A DNA stretch of 64,000 bases from NCBI RefSeq assembly GCF_000499845.2, contig NC_023751.2:30909475-30973474 (forward strand). The letters are read 5' to 3'. The position numbers and the translations under genes were made by a program. Source of the stretch: Phaseolus vulgaris. Taxonomy: Eukaryota; Streptophyta; Magnoliopsida; Fabales; Fabaceae. This document shows positions 1 to 13,048 of this stretch, piece after piece. Within the stretch, counting starts at the first letter, position 1. Every line of letters starts with the position of its first letter. The notes below the pieces were generated by a model. That model saw only the letters and a program-made list of their open reading frames with translations. It searched no databases and was not told where the DNA came from.

Positions 1-603
1 GAGATTAAAATAAAAAGGTAATAAAGTAAATTACAAATAACTAATTATATTTATACCTATATATTCATCTTTCATTACAAATAAGTTCTTAGTTACGAAG
101 AAAGTTTGAAAGTGAAAAGTGTTCTCGATTTTTGTGTTTTATCTATTTTATTCTTTCGATAACCGTGCTTTCTTCGTGCATAGTAAATGTTCTTCTTTCA
201 TTGCATGGAAACAAACGGAACATTAGTCTAGTTAAATTTTGAAATCAAGAATGACAAGGATCACACAATGAGTTAAAAAGAAAAATATAATGTGTAAGAC
301 TAAGAGAAAAAAAAAATATTGCACAAGAAATTTATATTAATTCAAATCAAATTCAACTTTAGAATAATCGATTTTTAGAATTTTTATGAGATTTTTCAAG
401 CACGCTCACATGTGAATCACATAAAATAGAAAGACAACAAATCAACTCCAAAAAACGGTCAAAATGATACAGTCCAACCTTTGAATTACACCAAAAAGGA
501 TACAACACAATTAATGAATCCTAATTAAAAAAAGTAGATCTATTCATGATTATAGTCAAAGAACTCTATAATTAAAGTTTTAAAGTGTGATTAAAATTAT
601 GCC

Positions 604-772
604 CATAAGTTTGTTCACTGGACAGGGTAGCGTCTTACTACACATACAAGGTTTAAGTACTTTACTAGTTTGCTAATGAACACAAATGTTGTTTTCACAA
701 AGCTTTCTAGGGTTTAGAAAATATCAACAACGTTTCAACACTTTGACAAATCATAACTCTTCTTCTTTCCTT
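604..772. repeat. Dispersed LTR-like repeat, copy 1
   Basis: This stretch resembles 12,261-12,425: both contain 'acaaggtttaag', then 'ttactagttt', 'aatgaacacaa', a 'caacgttt/caacagtgttt' block and a closing 'tcttcttc/tctcctcttc'. The second copy lies in the LTR next to a clear primer-binding site, so copy 1 is probably a fragment of the same copia LTR family. The rest of 1-890 is AT-rich with nothing else I recognise. Confidence 0.5.
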
Positions 773-889
773 TTTTGTATGCATGTTTCTTCTTGAAGGA
801 TGAATTTATATAAGTGTTGAAGAAAAGAGTCGATGCAAATCTTTATATTTTGATTAAGTGTTGTTAAATAATTGCATCATGGCGCTTGA

Positions 890-1625
890 GTTATTACACT
901 CAAAATTCCTTTGTTAATTCAGAAGTTTCCTGATATGGTTCCAGGAAAAATAGACTGACATAGTGATTTTCCATTGAGGCCAAACCTAAACCTGTGCTCG
1001 AGAGATAACTGTCCATATACTGATAAGGGATGTATGAATTCTCGAGAAGAGAGGAGCCGTAGTGTCTGAAGCGAAGGAATCTCATTCAAGGCTCCAAGAC
1101 CCCTGACTCTGACTACTGTGTGAAACTTGGCTAAGGTAGGCGGGGGTTTGTTTGGGCGAACTCCCCCATGGTTGACGGATAGATTGCGCTTAGCCGGTCC
1201 TTTCCTTTGTAGAGGGAGGCTAACTGCTTGCCGGCTGGGAGCTGTATGAACGGTAACGTCCACGTACGGCTCCGTGAGAAGGGCGGTGGACAGAAATGGT
1301 TCGGGAACCTGTCTTCCACGCCACCTGTGGTTTCCGAGCTTAGGTTGGATAGTTACTTTAGAGTGGAGGCTGAGGTAATAGTTAGAAGGCTAATTACATT
1401 TGCTGTGGAACCTGTCGCCCCGGGAATCCCTTGCTTTTGGCTACGGTCTTTATTTACCTTTTTGCGCTCTCCTCTCAAAACTACTAATTTACAAAGACTA
1501 CTGGAATCCCCGGGTGGGACAAATATGGTCTTTGTCTTTGCAAGGTAAAGCGGTCAACTCCAAAACCTCTGGGTCGGATCCTGCCCCACGTGGTCCTCAC
1601 TTCAGGTCCCACATTTCTCTTCCTT
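890..1625 (+). other. Probable organelle-derived insertion (NUMT-like) with group II intron motif
   Basis: Base composition jumps to roughly half G+C between strongly AT-rich flanks. At 1,229-1,300 the sequence has the hairpin pattern GAGCTGTATG...CACGTACGGCTC followed by GTGAGAAGGG. From memory this matches the conserved stem-loop of plant organellar group II introns (usual form GAGCCGTATG..CACGTACGGTTC). Small overlapping open frames exist on both strands, but none resembles a known protein and they look incidental. The best reading is a mitochondrial (less likely plastid) intron fragment transferred to the nucleus. I cannot name the donor intron. An authentic nuclear gene with high GC is the main alternative. 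Confidence 0.6.
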
Positions 1626-1639
1626 TGTTTATGAAGAGT

Positions 1640-1935
1640 TGTGCTATGAGTGTGAGGTATAACTTTTGGTCTAGCGGTAAGCTCTCAATTCAAAATTTGG
1701 TTTCAAAACTAAGGTCACAAGTTTGATTCCCAGTAGGACAATCCTCCAACAGAGGATTATTGCAACTAGCACAGTTGTCCTATGGCATAGGCCAGTTTGA
1801 CCAAGTCACAATCGAAGAGTTTGATTCCTAATAAAAAATTGTTACAGGTAACATCAATTGTCCTGTGGCAGAGGCCAGATGGATCAAGTCACACTCGCAT
1901 CTTGGAGCTTGGGCTGTTACACTTTTAAACAAAAA
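1640..1935 (+). mobile_element. tRNA-derived SINE-like element
   Basis: An internal RNA polymerase III promoter is visible. TGGTCTAGCGG at 1,667-1,677 fits the A-box consensus TRGYNNARNNG, and GTTTGATTC at 1,721-1,729 is a B box with one C-to-T change from GWTCRANNC. The boxes are 54 bp apart. Downstream blocks repeat internally: 'caagtcaca', 'gtttgattcc' and 'tcctatggcataggccag / tcctgtggcagaggccag'. A second A-box-like 'tctagtggtaagc' follows at about 1,970. This suggests one SINE with a partial second copy. It lies immediately next to the organelle-like block. No intact tRNA cloverleaf is evident. Confidence 0.5.
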
Positions 1936-1939
1936 GATT

Positions 1940-4900
1940 CGTGTTCTCACTATAAACTATAATTTTTTTATCTAGTGGTAAGCACTCAATCCAAAATCCA
2001 ATAGTAACCAACTTGAAACTACTTTCTTCTCTTCTTTGGCTGCACCACTAAACTATAAATAACATTCCAAGGTTCTTGTAAAATAAACTTGAATTTGTGA
2101 GACAACATTTGACTGTTCTAGGAGTGTTCTAGTCTTGTTTTGATTATGATCTTGGAGAACTTCTTCAACAAGTTATTAACCTTCCTTGCACTTATTCTTT
2201 AAGATTCCATTTTAAAGGGGTGTATTATTCATAATGATTTCCTTAATCCGCACCATGGTTTCATACTCTTATTCTTGTTTCTACTGTTTTCAGGCACACA
2301 ATGGGTGTATGCTTCTGTCACTCTTCAATGTTCATTCATGGGTTATATTGACTTCTCTAACGCCCCTTTAGTTTATCAATATCATCTTATCTTACATCAC
2401 TAAATTTCAAGAAAAGATAAGTGAAAAAGTATTTTAAATGTTTGATTTTTGAACATATTGCATCTGAATGTACACACAAAAAGTTATGATGTTAGAAGAT
2501 AATGGAGAAGTATATTTACAATATTTTTCATTTTTGTCTTCTTCAAGTAAAAGTTACTCAAGTGATAGAAAATGAGTTATATTTAGTTAAAATATATTTA
2601 TTAATTAGTGTGTGCATACTTGAACATGATAAAAAGGATTTTCAAGACATACAAAGAAAAAATCTTTTCTATTCACTTAATGGTATTATAAAAAAGATAG
2701 GAAAACTAAAATTAATTTCCTAAAATATAAGACCAAAATTATCATTAAACTAAATAGTTTTAAATGGTATTAAAAGGTTGTTTGACTTTGTGTTAGTTTT
2801 CCTATTTCCTAAACCATTGACAGCTAAGTAGTAAAGAAGCAATAAGTCTTTGGAGAAGGATATCATTATATCCATGTTATATACTTTTGGATATTGAGTG
2901 AAGGAATAAAATAAAAGAGAATCAAAATGATGGATTGACAATGATATCACCTAAGATGAATTATACATATTTAAATCGTTTACGCAAATTAGAGAAACAA
3001 ATCATAACATATAAAGTATGGTAATAACTAATCGTTGGAAATAAACAGGATATAGAAACTAATGACAACATTTAACTAGATATAATAAATGTTATTTAAT
3101 ATTCTAAAGAAATTTTCTTTAATTAATGTTTTTAAGATACTTGTTAAAAATGTCTTCTTGACTAATAAACGTGAAATCAACTTTTGTGTTATATATGTTT
3201 GTTTTGTATAGTCATTTAATGACAACATAAAGAAATACTTAAAACGATTATTTGATTACTATAATCAGTTGAAAAGATTTATGCATGTTATAAAATACAA
3301 ACTTTTTTATTGTGATTAAACTAACGTTTGTTGGCATTGTAATTAATGGTTCATTTGAATATTTACTAGTAATTTGAATATTTATTTACTTTTACAATAA
3401 ATTAATTATATGTATTTTGACATTTTGGGAAAATAATATGATAATGAAATGTCTCTGTATTGCGTCCCAATTCAAAATAGAAAGACTTTTTACGTTTCTT
3501 CTGAAACAAGAAAAAATGACAATAATAATGAGTATTGCTGATGACAAACCAGAAGAGAGGAGTGAACCCATTGAATGAAAGTTGAAACCTTTCCCTTTGG
3601 CAACAATGTATGAAGGAAGGTTAATTAATACCTCAAACAAATCCTAAATAACAATTTTTTCTTATTCTGAAATGAATAACCATCATCATTGTTCAGCATC
3701 AGATTCAAGAAAAAGAAAAAACATGATATGGGAAAAAACACAACCTGTGTGAGATAATACTAAAATAGAGTGTGTATGTGGGGTAATCTTTCCCTCACAA
3801 GATGATTTAATAGAGGTAAGTTAAATCTAAAAATCCACTTTCTATAAGCTCATATATTCAAACTATTTACTATGTGCTGTTCTCATGCGAATTTCATGGT
3901 CACCAAACAGCAAGAGCGTGTTTAAGAGGAATGGAGAGAAGAGAATCATAGGAAACTATGAAACGCATGACTTTTGTGAGACATGTTAGAGGATGTGCAA
4001 GCAAACAACATTTGTGTTGTCAATCTGGCTGTTTGGTGTTTGTTTTAAGGATATTAAATATTCTGAACCGTCCATTTATTATTTTCACTTTTCATTTTTT
4101 ATTTTTCCTTTTATATTTTTCTACCAACCGTTTCTATTGAAACTAGAGTGACATAACTCTGCGTTTCTTGGGGTAAATGGAGTTGCAAATGATCCATGAA
4201 CCTAGCATGTGATACTGAGGAGCAATTTTGACCTTTGAGTTGTTTCAGGACTTCACATATTGGTAATTCAAATTGGGTTCATATCCTTCTGATCATCACT
4301 TTTTTGTTCTGTTTTTGTTTTATCAATTTGCATAAATACTTCTTTGGCCTTGTTCCTGGATTATATGTTTTCAGAATGACAAGGAACACAATTTCATGCT
4401 TGTGTTGAGATTTAGAGGGAAAACAACAACACAGAAAGTGTAACTTTCAATATCTGCATTTGGGCCATGGGTAAAGTATGCTTCTTTCATCAGTGATAGA
4501 TATGATTTCAGGGATTTTTTTTTTAATTTTTTAGTTATCTATTTTCATATCCCGCCAATTTAGGCTATCTATGTTTATCTTGCTTCACGTTACAGTCATG
4601 GATTCTCTAAAAATTCTATTCATCATTCTGTTTGAGAACTTGGTATTCTACCTTTGTTATCTATATTCAAATATTGTAGTTTGCTTGAACAGATTGCATT
4701 CTTGTTTATCAGAAAATCTTCAAAATCCTCCTTTTCTTCATATATTCATTTCATCACTTTCAAACCAGATAAACAGTCAGTGTAATTTCGCAGATTTATG
4801 CAAACTGAATGTGATGGCCAATCCTTAGGCCCCTGGACTTGAACAATTACAGGTACGTGATCATTGTCCCTACATTTGCTATCCCCTTAAAATTATTGAT

Positions 4901-5480
4901 AATTTTTGTAGAAATTAGTTTTAAAACAATTTTCATATATAAATTCATTCCTGAATTTTCCACCTGCTGTTTTAAAAGAATCCAAACTAGCGCAGGGTCT
5001 ATTGTAAATAATTCAGCCCTCTCCACTGTAAAGGACTACATTAATTCTTTGTATGTAATTGGCACCAACAGTGTATAAAGCCCAGAAATTATTATATTAG
5101 ATACATATTTAATTTCTCTTCATTATTCATATTTAATGTCCTAGAACACGGATAAAAGTAGTACAAAACAGTAACTGGTTGCATAATGTCAATCTAATAA
5201 TTACTTTTATTCAAAGGTGCCGTTACATTTTGTATGTTCATGGTATACATATATCATATTCCTGATCAATAGATTACCCAAATGTTTAGCTATGATGGTT
5301 TTAGCAAATGGAATTTGACCACATTAGCTGTATTTTCCCCAAAACTTTCTGTGATGTGAAGGATAGTGACAAAACTGGAACTGCAATTGAAACCCTTTGC
5401 AGTCTTGGATTGCATATTACTGTTTATTTTCTTATCAAATTCATCTTGCAAATCTCACAACCAGTCTTTCCCATGCAGTG
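1940..5480. other. AT-rich intergenic region; possible 5' UTR exon
   Basis: I see no convincing coding region here. A donor-like CAG|GTACGT at 4,851-4,859 and an acceptor-like ATGCAG ending at 5,478 could bound a 5' UTR intron of the gene that starts at 5,503. That is inference only. Confidence 0.3.
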
Positions 5481-5502
5481 AGGTAGTGATAATTTTGGCA
5501 AG

Positions 5503-7539
5503 ATGAGACGTTCAAAAGGACGCAGCATGAAACATACAAATTTATTTCATTGTGAAGATCAAAGAAGGGAAGAAGAAAAGAAAATTATTCGGGACAGAGT
5601 GGAGGGTAATACTAATAATAGTTTTAGGACAAGGGAGATTCCAATAAAGAGGTTGTTGAATGTAGGGCATTGTACCAATGCTTCAGGGAACTTGTCAAGG
5701 TTTAGCAAGGGAAAGAACTTTTCAGCAGGAATGAATGTGATGGACTATGATGTACCAGAATTGGTTGTCTTTATTCAAGAGGATAATGAGCAGTTTGTCA
5801 AGGACACTTGCATTGGTAGGGGAGTGTCACCAGAAGGCAAGTGTCTCACGGAAAATTCGGCATTAGATCATGATATAGTGTTATCTCACTCTGAGTCTGA
5901 CTTGAATAGAAGAGATTCAAATCTAAGGACTATGGAACCATTAGAATATGCTTCTAAACCTCTTTCCCTTAAGGATGCAATGGAATTTTATGATTCCAGA
6001 GCTGTAGTGATTGATGTTGAAGGGGATTCAGGACGCAAGATTTCAACTGATCACCCCAAAAAGAAGACAACACCAGAGACCCTTAGAGAGGTGAGACAAA
6101 TTAATCTCATGCTTGCACATTCATTGTGGTTGCGGTCGTCAAAATTTTCTAGAACCATATCAGGATAGCTAATTTCTTTGTGGAAAATGCTAATGGGTCA
6201 AACAAACAAAAGTGAAATTTGTCTTCTAAAAGAGTTTCTCTATTTCTTAAAACAAAGTCTCTCAACTTATATAACCAATTCTCTGCATTGACTGAAGTCA
6301 TTTCATTTGTTAGCTCTAGGTGAAAAGTTCCAGATTACATGACTGTTTAAACGGGACTTGCTTTATTTCAGAACTGATTTGTTGCTTAAGCTAAGATGGT
6401 AGGACTTCATGAGTAAACTAGGTTTATTTTTCTTCTGGCTTAGGAAAATAAGTATAATGCTGACTTTTTCAATGAATATAATGAAAGTCATACAAATAGT
6501 GATTTGTGATTAGTTGATAGTGCAAAACTATTTAACACTGTTGGTGCATAACTCTTTCTTTTGGAAAGTAAGTCTCCTCCTCCATGAAAATATGTATGCA
6601 TTCAAATACTGCAACAGTGCTATTAAATGAATGAAATTTTAAATGTTAGTGTGACCTAGAACAATTGTATTCTATAAGAAGCTCATTCCAAAATTTACAT
6701 TGATGTTACATTTTACTGTTAGACTATTGGGAATAACTCTTATTTCTATTGTAACAAGTGTTGGAAATTAAGCGAGTGTGGAAGTGTTATTGGTACTAGG
6801 TTTTGATGATTAAGATGAATCAATAGCGGATATTTACATGGATAAATTACTTCACTCAACTCAAACCAATAATCTACTTGACTTCAACCACAAAATCAGT
6901 AAATGTGGTGACATTGAGGACAAGTTAATCATCATCCTTCATAAAAAATATTGACTCTGAATTTCGCTGAACTATTCTATCTTGAACAATCCGTAGGCAT
7001 TAGCAACGGAAACAGACTTTTCAAGATCTCTGAAGAATTGGCAAAAAAATTCATTTTTGGGTACAGTTGGCAGCAGAGTGGAGTTTCCATGTTGTGCAGA
7101 TTGTGTGCAAGTTGCTGACACAATCATGTGTAGATCTGATATGTATAACTCACAAAGTCCTAAAGGTTCAGGAAAAAGACAAGAAAATGATCCTCAAGGG
7201 ACTTGTTCCTGTGCTGAAGGCCCTCTATCTGGTGGTCCAACATCATATGCTGCTCCTGCAACAACATCTAGCAATGTCTCTCATCACTCTAATGACAGCA
7301 TAAGCAGCACACATTCATTTGCTTTTCCCATGTAAGTTTCTTACACTTTTTTCTGTCTCTCTATAGCAATACAGAAGCTATCTATGGTCATAAATATTCA
7401 GGCCTAATCGTGTATGATTTACAGATTACCTGAAGAATGGAATGGAAGCCCAGTGAGAATGTTGGAAGCTGAAAAAAGTCAATTAAGAAAGGACCTATGG
7501 CACAGGATAATGATATTATTCTTTTGCTGCAAAAGTTGA
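5503..7539 (+). CDS. Conserved plant protein of unknown function (three exons, 345 aa)
   Basis: Exons are 5503-6090, 6997-7331 and 7425-7539. Donors are GAG|GTGAGA and AT|GTAAGT; acceptors end CCGTAG and TTACAG. The joined frame is open to TGA at 7,537-7,539. The protein is hydrophilic: a basic N-terminus (MRRSKGRSMKH), an internal SLKDAMEFYDSRAVVIDVE block near residues 155-175, a cysteine cluster FPCCADCVQVADTIMC in exon 2, a low-complexity Ser/Thr/Ala stretch, then the motif THSFAFPILPEEWNGSPVRM read across the last splice junction. That clean junction is strong support for a real gene. I recall similar C-terminal ends in plant proteins loosely annotated 'gar2-related', but cannot confirm it. 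No transmembrane segment or catalytic motif is seen. A 5' UTR intron is possible. The function should be treated as unknown. Confidence 0.75.
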
Positions 7540-8890
7540 TTGCTAAAATTTTGCAGTTCTGCAGACACTAACAGCAAGGTTTATGCAGAAAAGTTAAATT
7601 CATCATGTTATAGTATACATAAATGTGGTCATATCAAATTATTTTGGCATCTATTATAATGACTCATTATATGTGCTTGTTTATACTTGTTCTTCTTCTA
7701 CCCCCTCCCTCTTTTATATATTGTATATTACAAACAATTATGAAATACTAATCTTTCAATGCATTTAAGTGATAGCCAATTTTGATTAGCCTGTTGTTAA
7801 TGTAATTTAAATTCAATGGGTTGATTAGGGATGCATCGAATCCATCTGTGAAATTTAAATTCAAGTGAGAGATTATTAAAGAATAATTTGACCATCTTAG
7901 TATTTCAATGATCCTATTTCTTCACTTTGATTTTTTAAAGTTATATGTGCATTTATTTTATGGCCATTTTTATATAATTTCTTAAATAAGTGCGAGTATA
8001 ATAAAGGATGCAAAGAAGTATTATGCCCCTTGATTATTCGATTCTAATCCCATTAATAATAATAATAATAGTAATAATAATAATTTATATCTTTCACTAA
8101 TACTTTGGTTAGGGTTCTCACAATGATATCCTTTTCCAATAATTTTTCTTTGTTGCAGAATCATCAGTAATTCTTTTACAATCAAGATTTTTTAAAACGT
8201 TATTTTCAATAAAAAAAAATTAGAGCAAGATTATTTAATGTGACCTAGTAGATCATAAATAAGATTTCAACAATTTTTATTTTAAAAACGTTTTCCATAA
8301 GACGCAGAAGTAATAGGAATAGTTAATATTATTCTATAAGTTATATACATGTATAAACAGTTAAATGTTTTTAAAGGATTCAATATCATAAAACTTGATT
8401 TTGAAATCTAATTGTTAAAATATCTAACTGTGTATCCCAATTGTTAAAATCTCAATATATTTCATTATAGTGCTTTTGTAAAATAACTTTTAGTAATTAT
8501 CAAGATGTGTAACTATAGAAATCAAAGTGTTTTAATTAAAATAATATGTTTTAATCAAATCCATGTTTGCAATACAACATCATTCCATCTATATTACCAA
8601 ACTCATTAATATGCATTAATACGCATAAAGAGTAACATATAATTGACATTCAAATATGTTTTATATCTCTATAATCTAAGAAAAAAAATGGAAACTAAAG
8701 ATGATAAAGAATAATTTTTACTACAACTTCATCTACAAAGTCTTTCAATATGACAAAACAAACAAATTTTAGGTGTAACTTAAAAACATTTCTCAAATCC
8801 AAAACAAAATTTTAAATTATATAGTGTTCATAATAAGGATCATATGTTGATGCGGATTAATGTGACCTAACTGCATCTACATTTATATTT
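7540..8890. other. AT-rich intergenic region with a TAA microsatellite
   Basis: The 3' flank of the preceding gene. A TAA-type microsatellite lies at about 8,052-8,085 (imperfect, one G interruption). Otherwise I see nothing recognisable. Confidence 0.6.
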
Positions 8891-10840
8891 TGTTACTTTA
8901 CCACAAATTTCACCATTATATCCGAATCTTCAATTTTCTTTCTCATGTTACTCATTTCATTTGTATGTTCTCTTTTATAGCAACAATTTTTTTCAGAAAT
9001 TGATAACAGACAATATTTTAGGTGATTCTTCATTGTAGAGTACTTTAAAGTGTATTTTCTTAATAAAACTCTTGTAGCATCTTCATGTAACATTTATGCT
9101 AGTAAATACCACTTTCTTGTCTTTATCACTAATGAATTTATGGTATTAAAGGAACATTAAAATTAATGTGTTTTCATAAAAATTTGATCATTAAATCAAT
9201 ATAAGTTCATATTTTCATACCATAACATATTTTCATATATGAGTCTTATTATCTTTATCTTTGAAAAAATATTTGAAATTTGTGTAAATTAAGAGACAAA
9301 AGTTTGAATTATTTGCTATCGTATCAAGGAAATAACTCAAGTCAATTATAATTTTGTCGGTGGGACCAATAGATTTTTCATCGATGTCCAAGATAACTTT
9401 CGGATGCTCTTAAGTAGATCTTCCATGTATTACTAAGAATTGAATTAGTACTTGTGTTCTTTTCTTATTTGCCTATATTTTAACATTGAACTCATAAAAT
9501 GAGAAATAAAAAAGGAGAGATAAATGTGAAAAGAAAAACCAATTGCTAATAATATAATAATTACATTCTTGTTAATTCACTTCACCATCTTAATTTCAAT
9601 ATGTATTTTCTTCTCCAACATATTTTTCCTCGTCCTCACATCCATTTTGAACATTTTCTTCTTCATCTTCATTGATTCCCTTTTCTTTAAGAAATTACTC
9701 AATTAACATTGATTGACACAATTTTGTTAGTGTCTCTTAGGAGCACTTTATTGTCTGGTCATTGATTCAACATCTTCAATCACTACTCATTCTTTAGATT
9801 TTGAGTTGCCATCTACCATTCTTGTCCTTTTTATAATTTGATCTTTTATCTTTGGACTATGAAGTTTTGTCCATATTGTTTTCATGGGCAATTTCCCTTC
9901 TTAGATTTTTTCTCTTGTGGCACTCTCTTATGCCTAGGATGATGATTGACATTATAATTACTAAGGAAAGACAGAACCCTGAGTAGGTGTAAGAGATGGA
10001 GGGTAAAAAGTTGTAAAACAAGAGAGATGAGCAATAAACTTACCAAATTCAGAGCTAAGTGGGGGCCTACTGAGATTGAGAGTTAAAATGCACGAGAAAT
10101 GGAGTTGAGATGCAAGAGAGATTCATAATGAAGAGAGACAATATAGGTGTGAGATTGTGTACGAAGAAAACAATTGTTTTCTGCATAGTATTGAACGATG
10201 ACCCTAATTTTTTTTTCTAGATAAACCAAATACCATTTCTTTAGTTTATATTAGACCACATTTTCTTATTTAACCCACATATATTATTGATTTTTTAAAG
10301 GTAGCATTTACAAAAATGTGATATAAAACATCAACGCTTTATTAATTATGGTCTTTGGTGTTCTTTAAGACACACGTACAAAAGTGTTATTTTTTTTATG
10401 CTTAGGAAACATTTATCTACACATGCACTAGTTTAGAGTTGTCTAATGAAAAATAATACAATATCTTTTGCCTTAGGCAATACTGAACTTGTCCACGGGT
10501 ATATAATCCACGGATATATAAGTGTGGCCTAAAAGTGAGAAAGGAAACACTTTTATAAGTATCTCTTATAAACCACCACAGACCACACTTTTAGAACTAT
10601 GAATGTTTAAGCCACACTTTTATGGTGTTGCCTTTAAAGAAAGATAAATCACACTAAAAAAGTGTTGCCTAAAATGATAAAATGTGGTATTTTCTAACTT
10701 AAAAATGAAAAAGGCAACACTTTTAGAAATATAACTTATGGATAGTATAGACCACAGGTTATAAGATATGGATGTTTTAAACCATGAATTTTAAATGTTG
10801 TCTATAATTTATCAATAACCAACAGATAAAAAATAAAACT
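8890..10840 (-). mobile_element. Decayed En/Spm (CACTA)-like transposon remnant
   Basis: On the minus strand, 9,300-9,410 reads open with VILDIDEKSIGPTDKI...LSYFL. This resembles the G-x-IG-P...L-S-x-FL signature of plant En/Spm-type transposases. A basic, coiled segment (NEMSNMRKKIEDSDI) follows at about 8,895-9,090. On the opposite side, 10,310-10,830 holds many direct and inverted copies of a GGCAACACTTTT / AAAAGTGTGGCC motif, the layout of CACTA subterminal repeats. Stops and frameshifts break the coding part. I cannot find clean CACTA termini or the 3-bp target duplication, so the ends are approximate. Confidence 0.42.
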
Positions 10841-11500
10841 ATATCTTATCATTAACATGTTTAAACATATGAACCCACTCCCATACAAAAATAAACTTTA
10901 ATTATAGTTTTGTTTCCGTTTGTATTACTGTGTCGGTTCGTCGTTTCTCATACATCTTTCAACTCCCTCTTTGACATACATGTCTCAACTCATCATGTCT
11001 CACTATAGCTTCTCTCTTTCGTTTCCATAATCCTATTAGTCTATCAATCTCTCTCGTCTCTCATTCTTAGTTTTTGTCATCTCTCACTCTCATTCTCTCT
11101 TTTCTCTTGGCCTCGTTTTTCATCACTTTAATGTCTTTCATCTCTCACTCTCACTCTTGTCTGTCACTATCTCGTTGCTCACTTTTCGTTCAACTCCTTT
11201 GGTGACCTCAAGAGACAAGAGAAGACACCAAAAGAAGAGCAAAAAATTTATAGAAAAACCAAGAATCATAGTTGAACTATATTTTACAAAAATTACAAAA
11301 CAACACATAAGCAAATTTGGAAATCGAATTTCAAACAGAAAATCATGTATAAAGCTTGAAAATTCGTTACAAATTTTGTCTCTAAATTGTTGCTTCAATT
11401 TGTTTTATAGCTTGTGGTTTTGTAACATTTTCCATCACAAACTATAATTTTCTGGTATTTTGTGTAATTTTTTTGTTTTGTTTTGCATCTGGTTGAATTC
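10840..11500. other. Pyrimidine-rich intergenic stretch
   Basis: From about 10,920 to 11,180 the plus strand is rich in CTCTC/CATCTC. It faces a GA-rich stretch at about 10,010-10,180, on the other side of the subterminal-repeat cluster. The two may be decayed arms of one element. No coding evidence. Confidence 0.3.
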
Positions 11501-11509
11501 CTTGTCTTC

Positions 11510-12430
11510 TTATTCTTCCTTTAGGGATGAAATCTTGATATTATCACAGGTGATAATCTGCCACAACTGATAGTGTGTAGACTTCGCATATATTTCCATC
11601 TTGTCTTTCCAATAAGGAAAGTCTTCCCCTAGAAATGCAAGAGGCTTAGAAAGGGAAGCTCCTTCTACGATCATATATGACTCCATTCCTACCATACTAT
11701 TGGATCTTCTCCTCTAGCAATGGTAAGGAGTTCAACCCTTTAGAAGTTGAGTTCTAATACCAATTGTGACAAATAAGCAAAACACAAGAAATGAGGGTTG
11801 AATTGAGTTTTAAATTTTTTTTTGCAATATTCAAAATATCGTATAATGGTTATACAATTGCCATATGATCTATCAAAAACCTTTTAAAAAAATTAGTTTG
11901 AAAACTTGTCCTTCTTAGGTTAGCGTAGAGATAATAACACAAATTTAGCAAGATAAGGGAGAAGGAAAATACTCAGTGATTTTATACTCACTTGTTTCAT
12001 AGCACAGACTGCGTCGAATTCTCAATCAACAGATTGAGTTCCATTATGTAGATTAATGCTGCAAGTTACAATACAAGTATTGTTTCGGCTTGTAGCCACT
12101 CCTAGCTAACCCCTACGAGTATTGTTTTAGAATGTAGCCACTCTTGACTAACATGTTAAGTATTCTTTAAACACTTAGCCATTTTTGGCTATACCCTCAA
12201 ATATTATTTAACAAACAACCATTCCTGACTAAGACAATATTTTTCTAATAAGTGATTTAAAAGTTTGTTTTGTATAGTGGAGTATCATCTTTTGATATTT
12301 ACAAGGTTTAAGCTCTCTTTACTAGTTTTCAAATGAACACAACAATGTTCCACAAAACTTTTAAGGCACATAAATAAATCAACAGTGTTTTGGCATTTTG
12401 TAAATTATGAATCAGATTCTTATTCTCCTC
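11510..12430 (-). mobile_element. Copia retrotransposon fragment: LTR, primer-binding site and gag start
   Basis: On the minus strand the order is LTR (about 12,430 to 11,764), then TTGGTATTAGAACTC at 11,763-11,749, then the start of gag at about 11,700-11,510. The middle block is close to the classic TGGTATCAGAGC complement of initiator Met-tRNA. The gag fragment has the copia pattern of a short N-terminus followed by a Y-W-K-x-K-M-E-I-Y block and an L-W-x-I-I block. Only about 60 residues are open and nothing of pol is attached, so this is a truncated copy. The LTR shares sequence with 604-772. Confidence 0.65.
12074..12236. repeat. Four degenerate ~42-bp tandem units in the copia LTR
   Basis: Units start near 12,074, 12,117, 12,158 and 12,204. 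Each reads roughly 'agtattgttt...tagccactcctgactaac', with divergence increasing to the right. They lie inside the LTR-like segment. Confidence 0.6.
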
Positions 12431-13048
12431 TTCAAATGATAAAAAGATTTGTTGCATCTCATTTGTTGGTCATTGAGCAACTTCAGCTCATTTGGATGTC
12501 TTCCTTACATATGTGCAAATTGAACGTAGAAGGTGTATTCAATGCTCTTCATGCATGCATTAAATGATGTACTCATTTTGAAGCAACATCCCAATAGGTA
12601 GATGAACTTATCAAACCTTGGCCAAAGCGCCTTTACTAAAAAATGTGTAAAACATTGATCTATACAAGGCATATAGTTTTTTCCAAGGTTGACAAAGCAA
12701 TTGCTAGGGAGTTGTTGAAACGAAATTGTTTTAACTCATTTACCAAGAGATTGTTGATGTGACATAAGCTTTTGCAGATCCTCTTAACAAATGAAGGAAA
12801 CAAACATTTTTTATTGTGACAAATGTGATATATCTTGTGACAGATAAAACATTTGCATCTTACATAATCTATTGTGAAAAACATTGTCTTACAAACGAAA
12901 CGGAATATATTCATGTTTTATGTTTTATATTTTATTATTTGACAACACTTAAACAAAATATGGACGGTTGGACTTTTATCTAACAATTTTCTTATCATCA
13001 TTTTTTTTATCATTTTACGCATAATTATTTTAATTATTATTCAATTTA

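Noticed and set aside
900..1726. Small open frames in the organelle-like block
   Set aside because: They overlap in several frames on both strands, resemble no known protein, and the region matches a non-coding intron motif.
1667..1729. A possible tRNA gene (A and B boxes present)
   Set aside because: No cloverleaf, acceptor stem or anticodon arm can be formed; internal repetition fits a SINE better.
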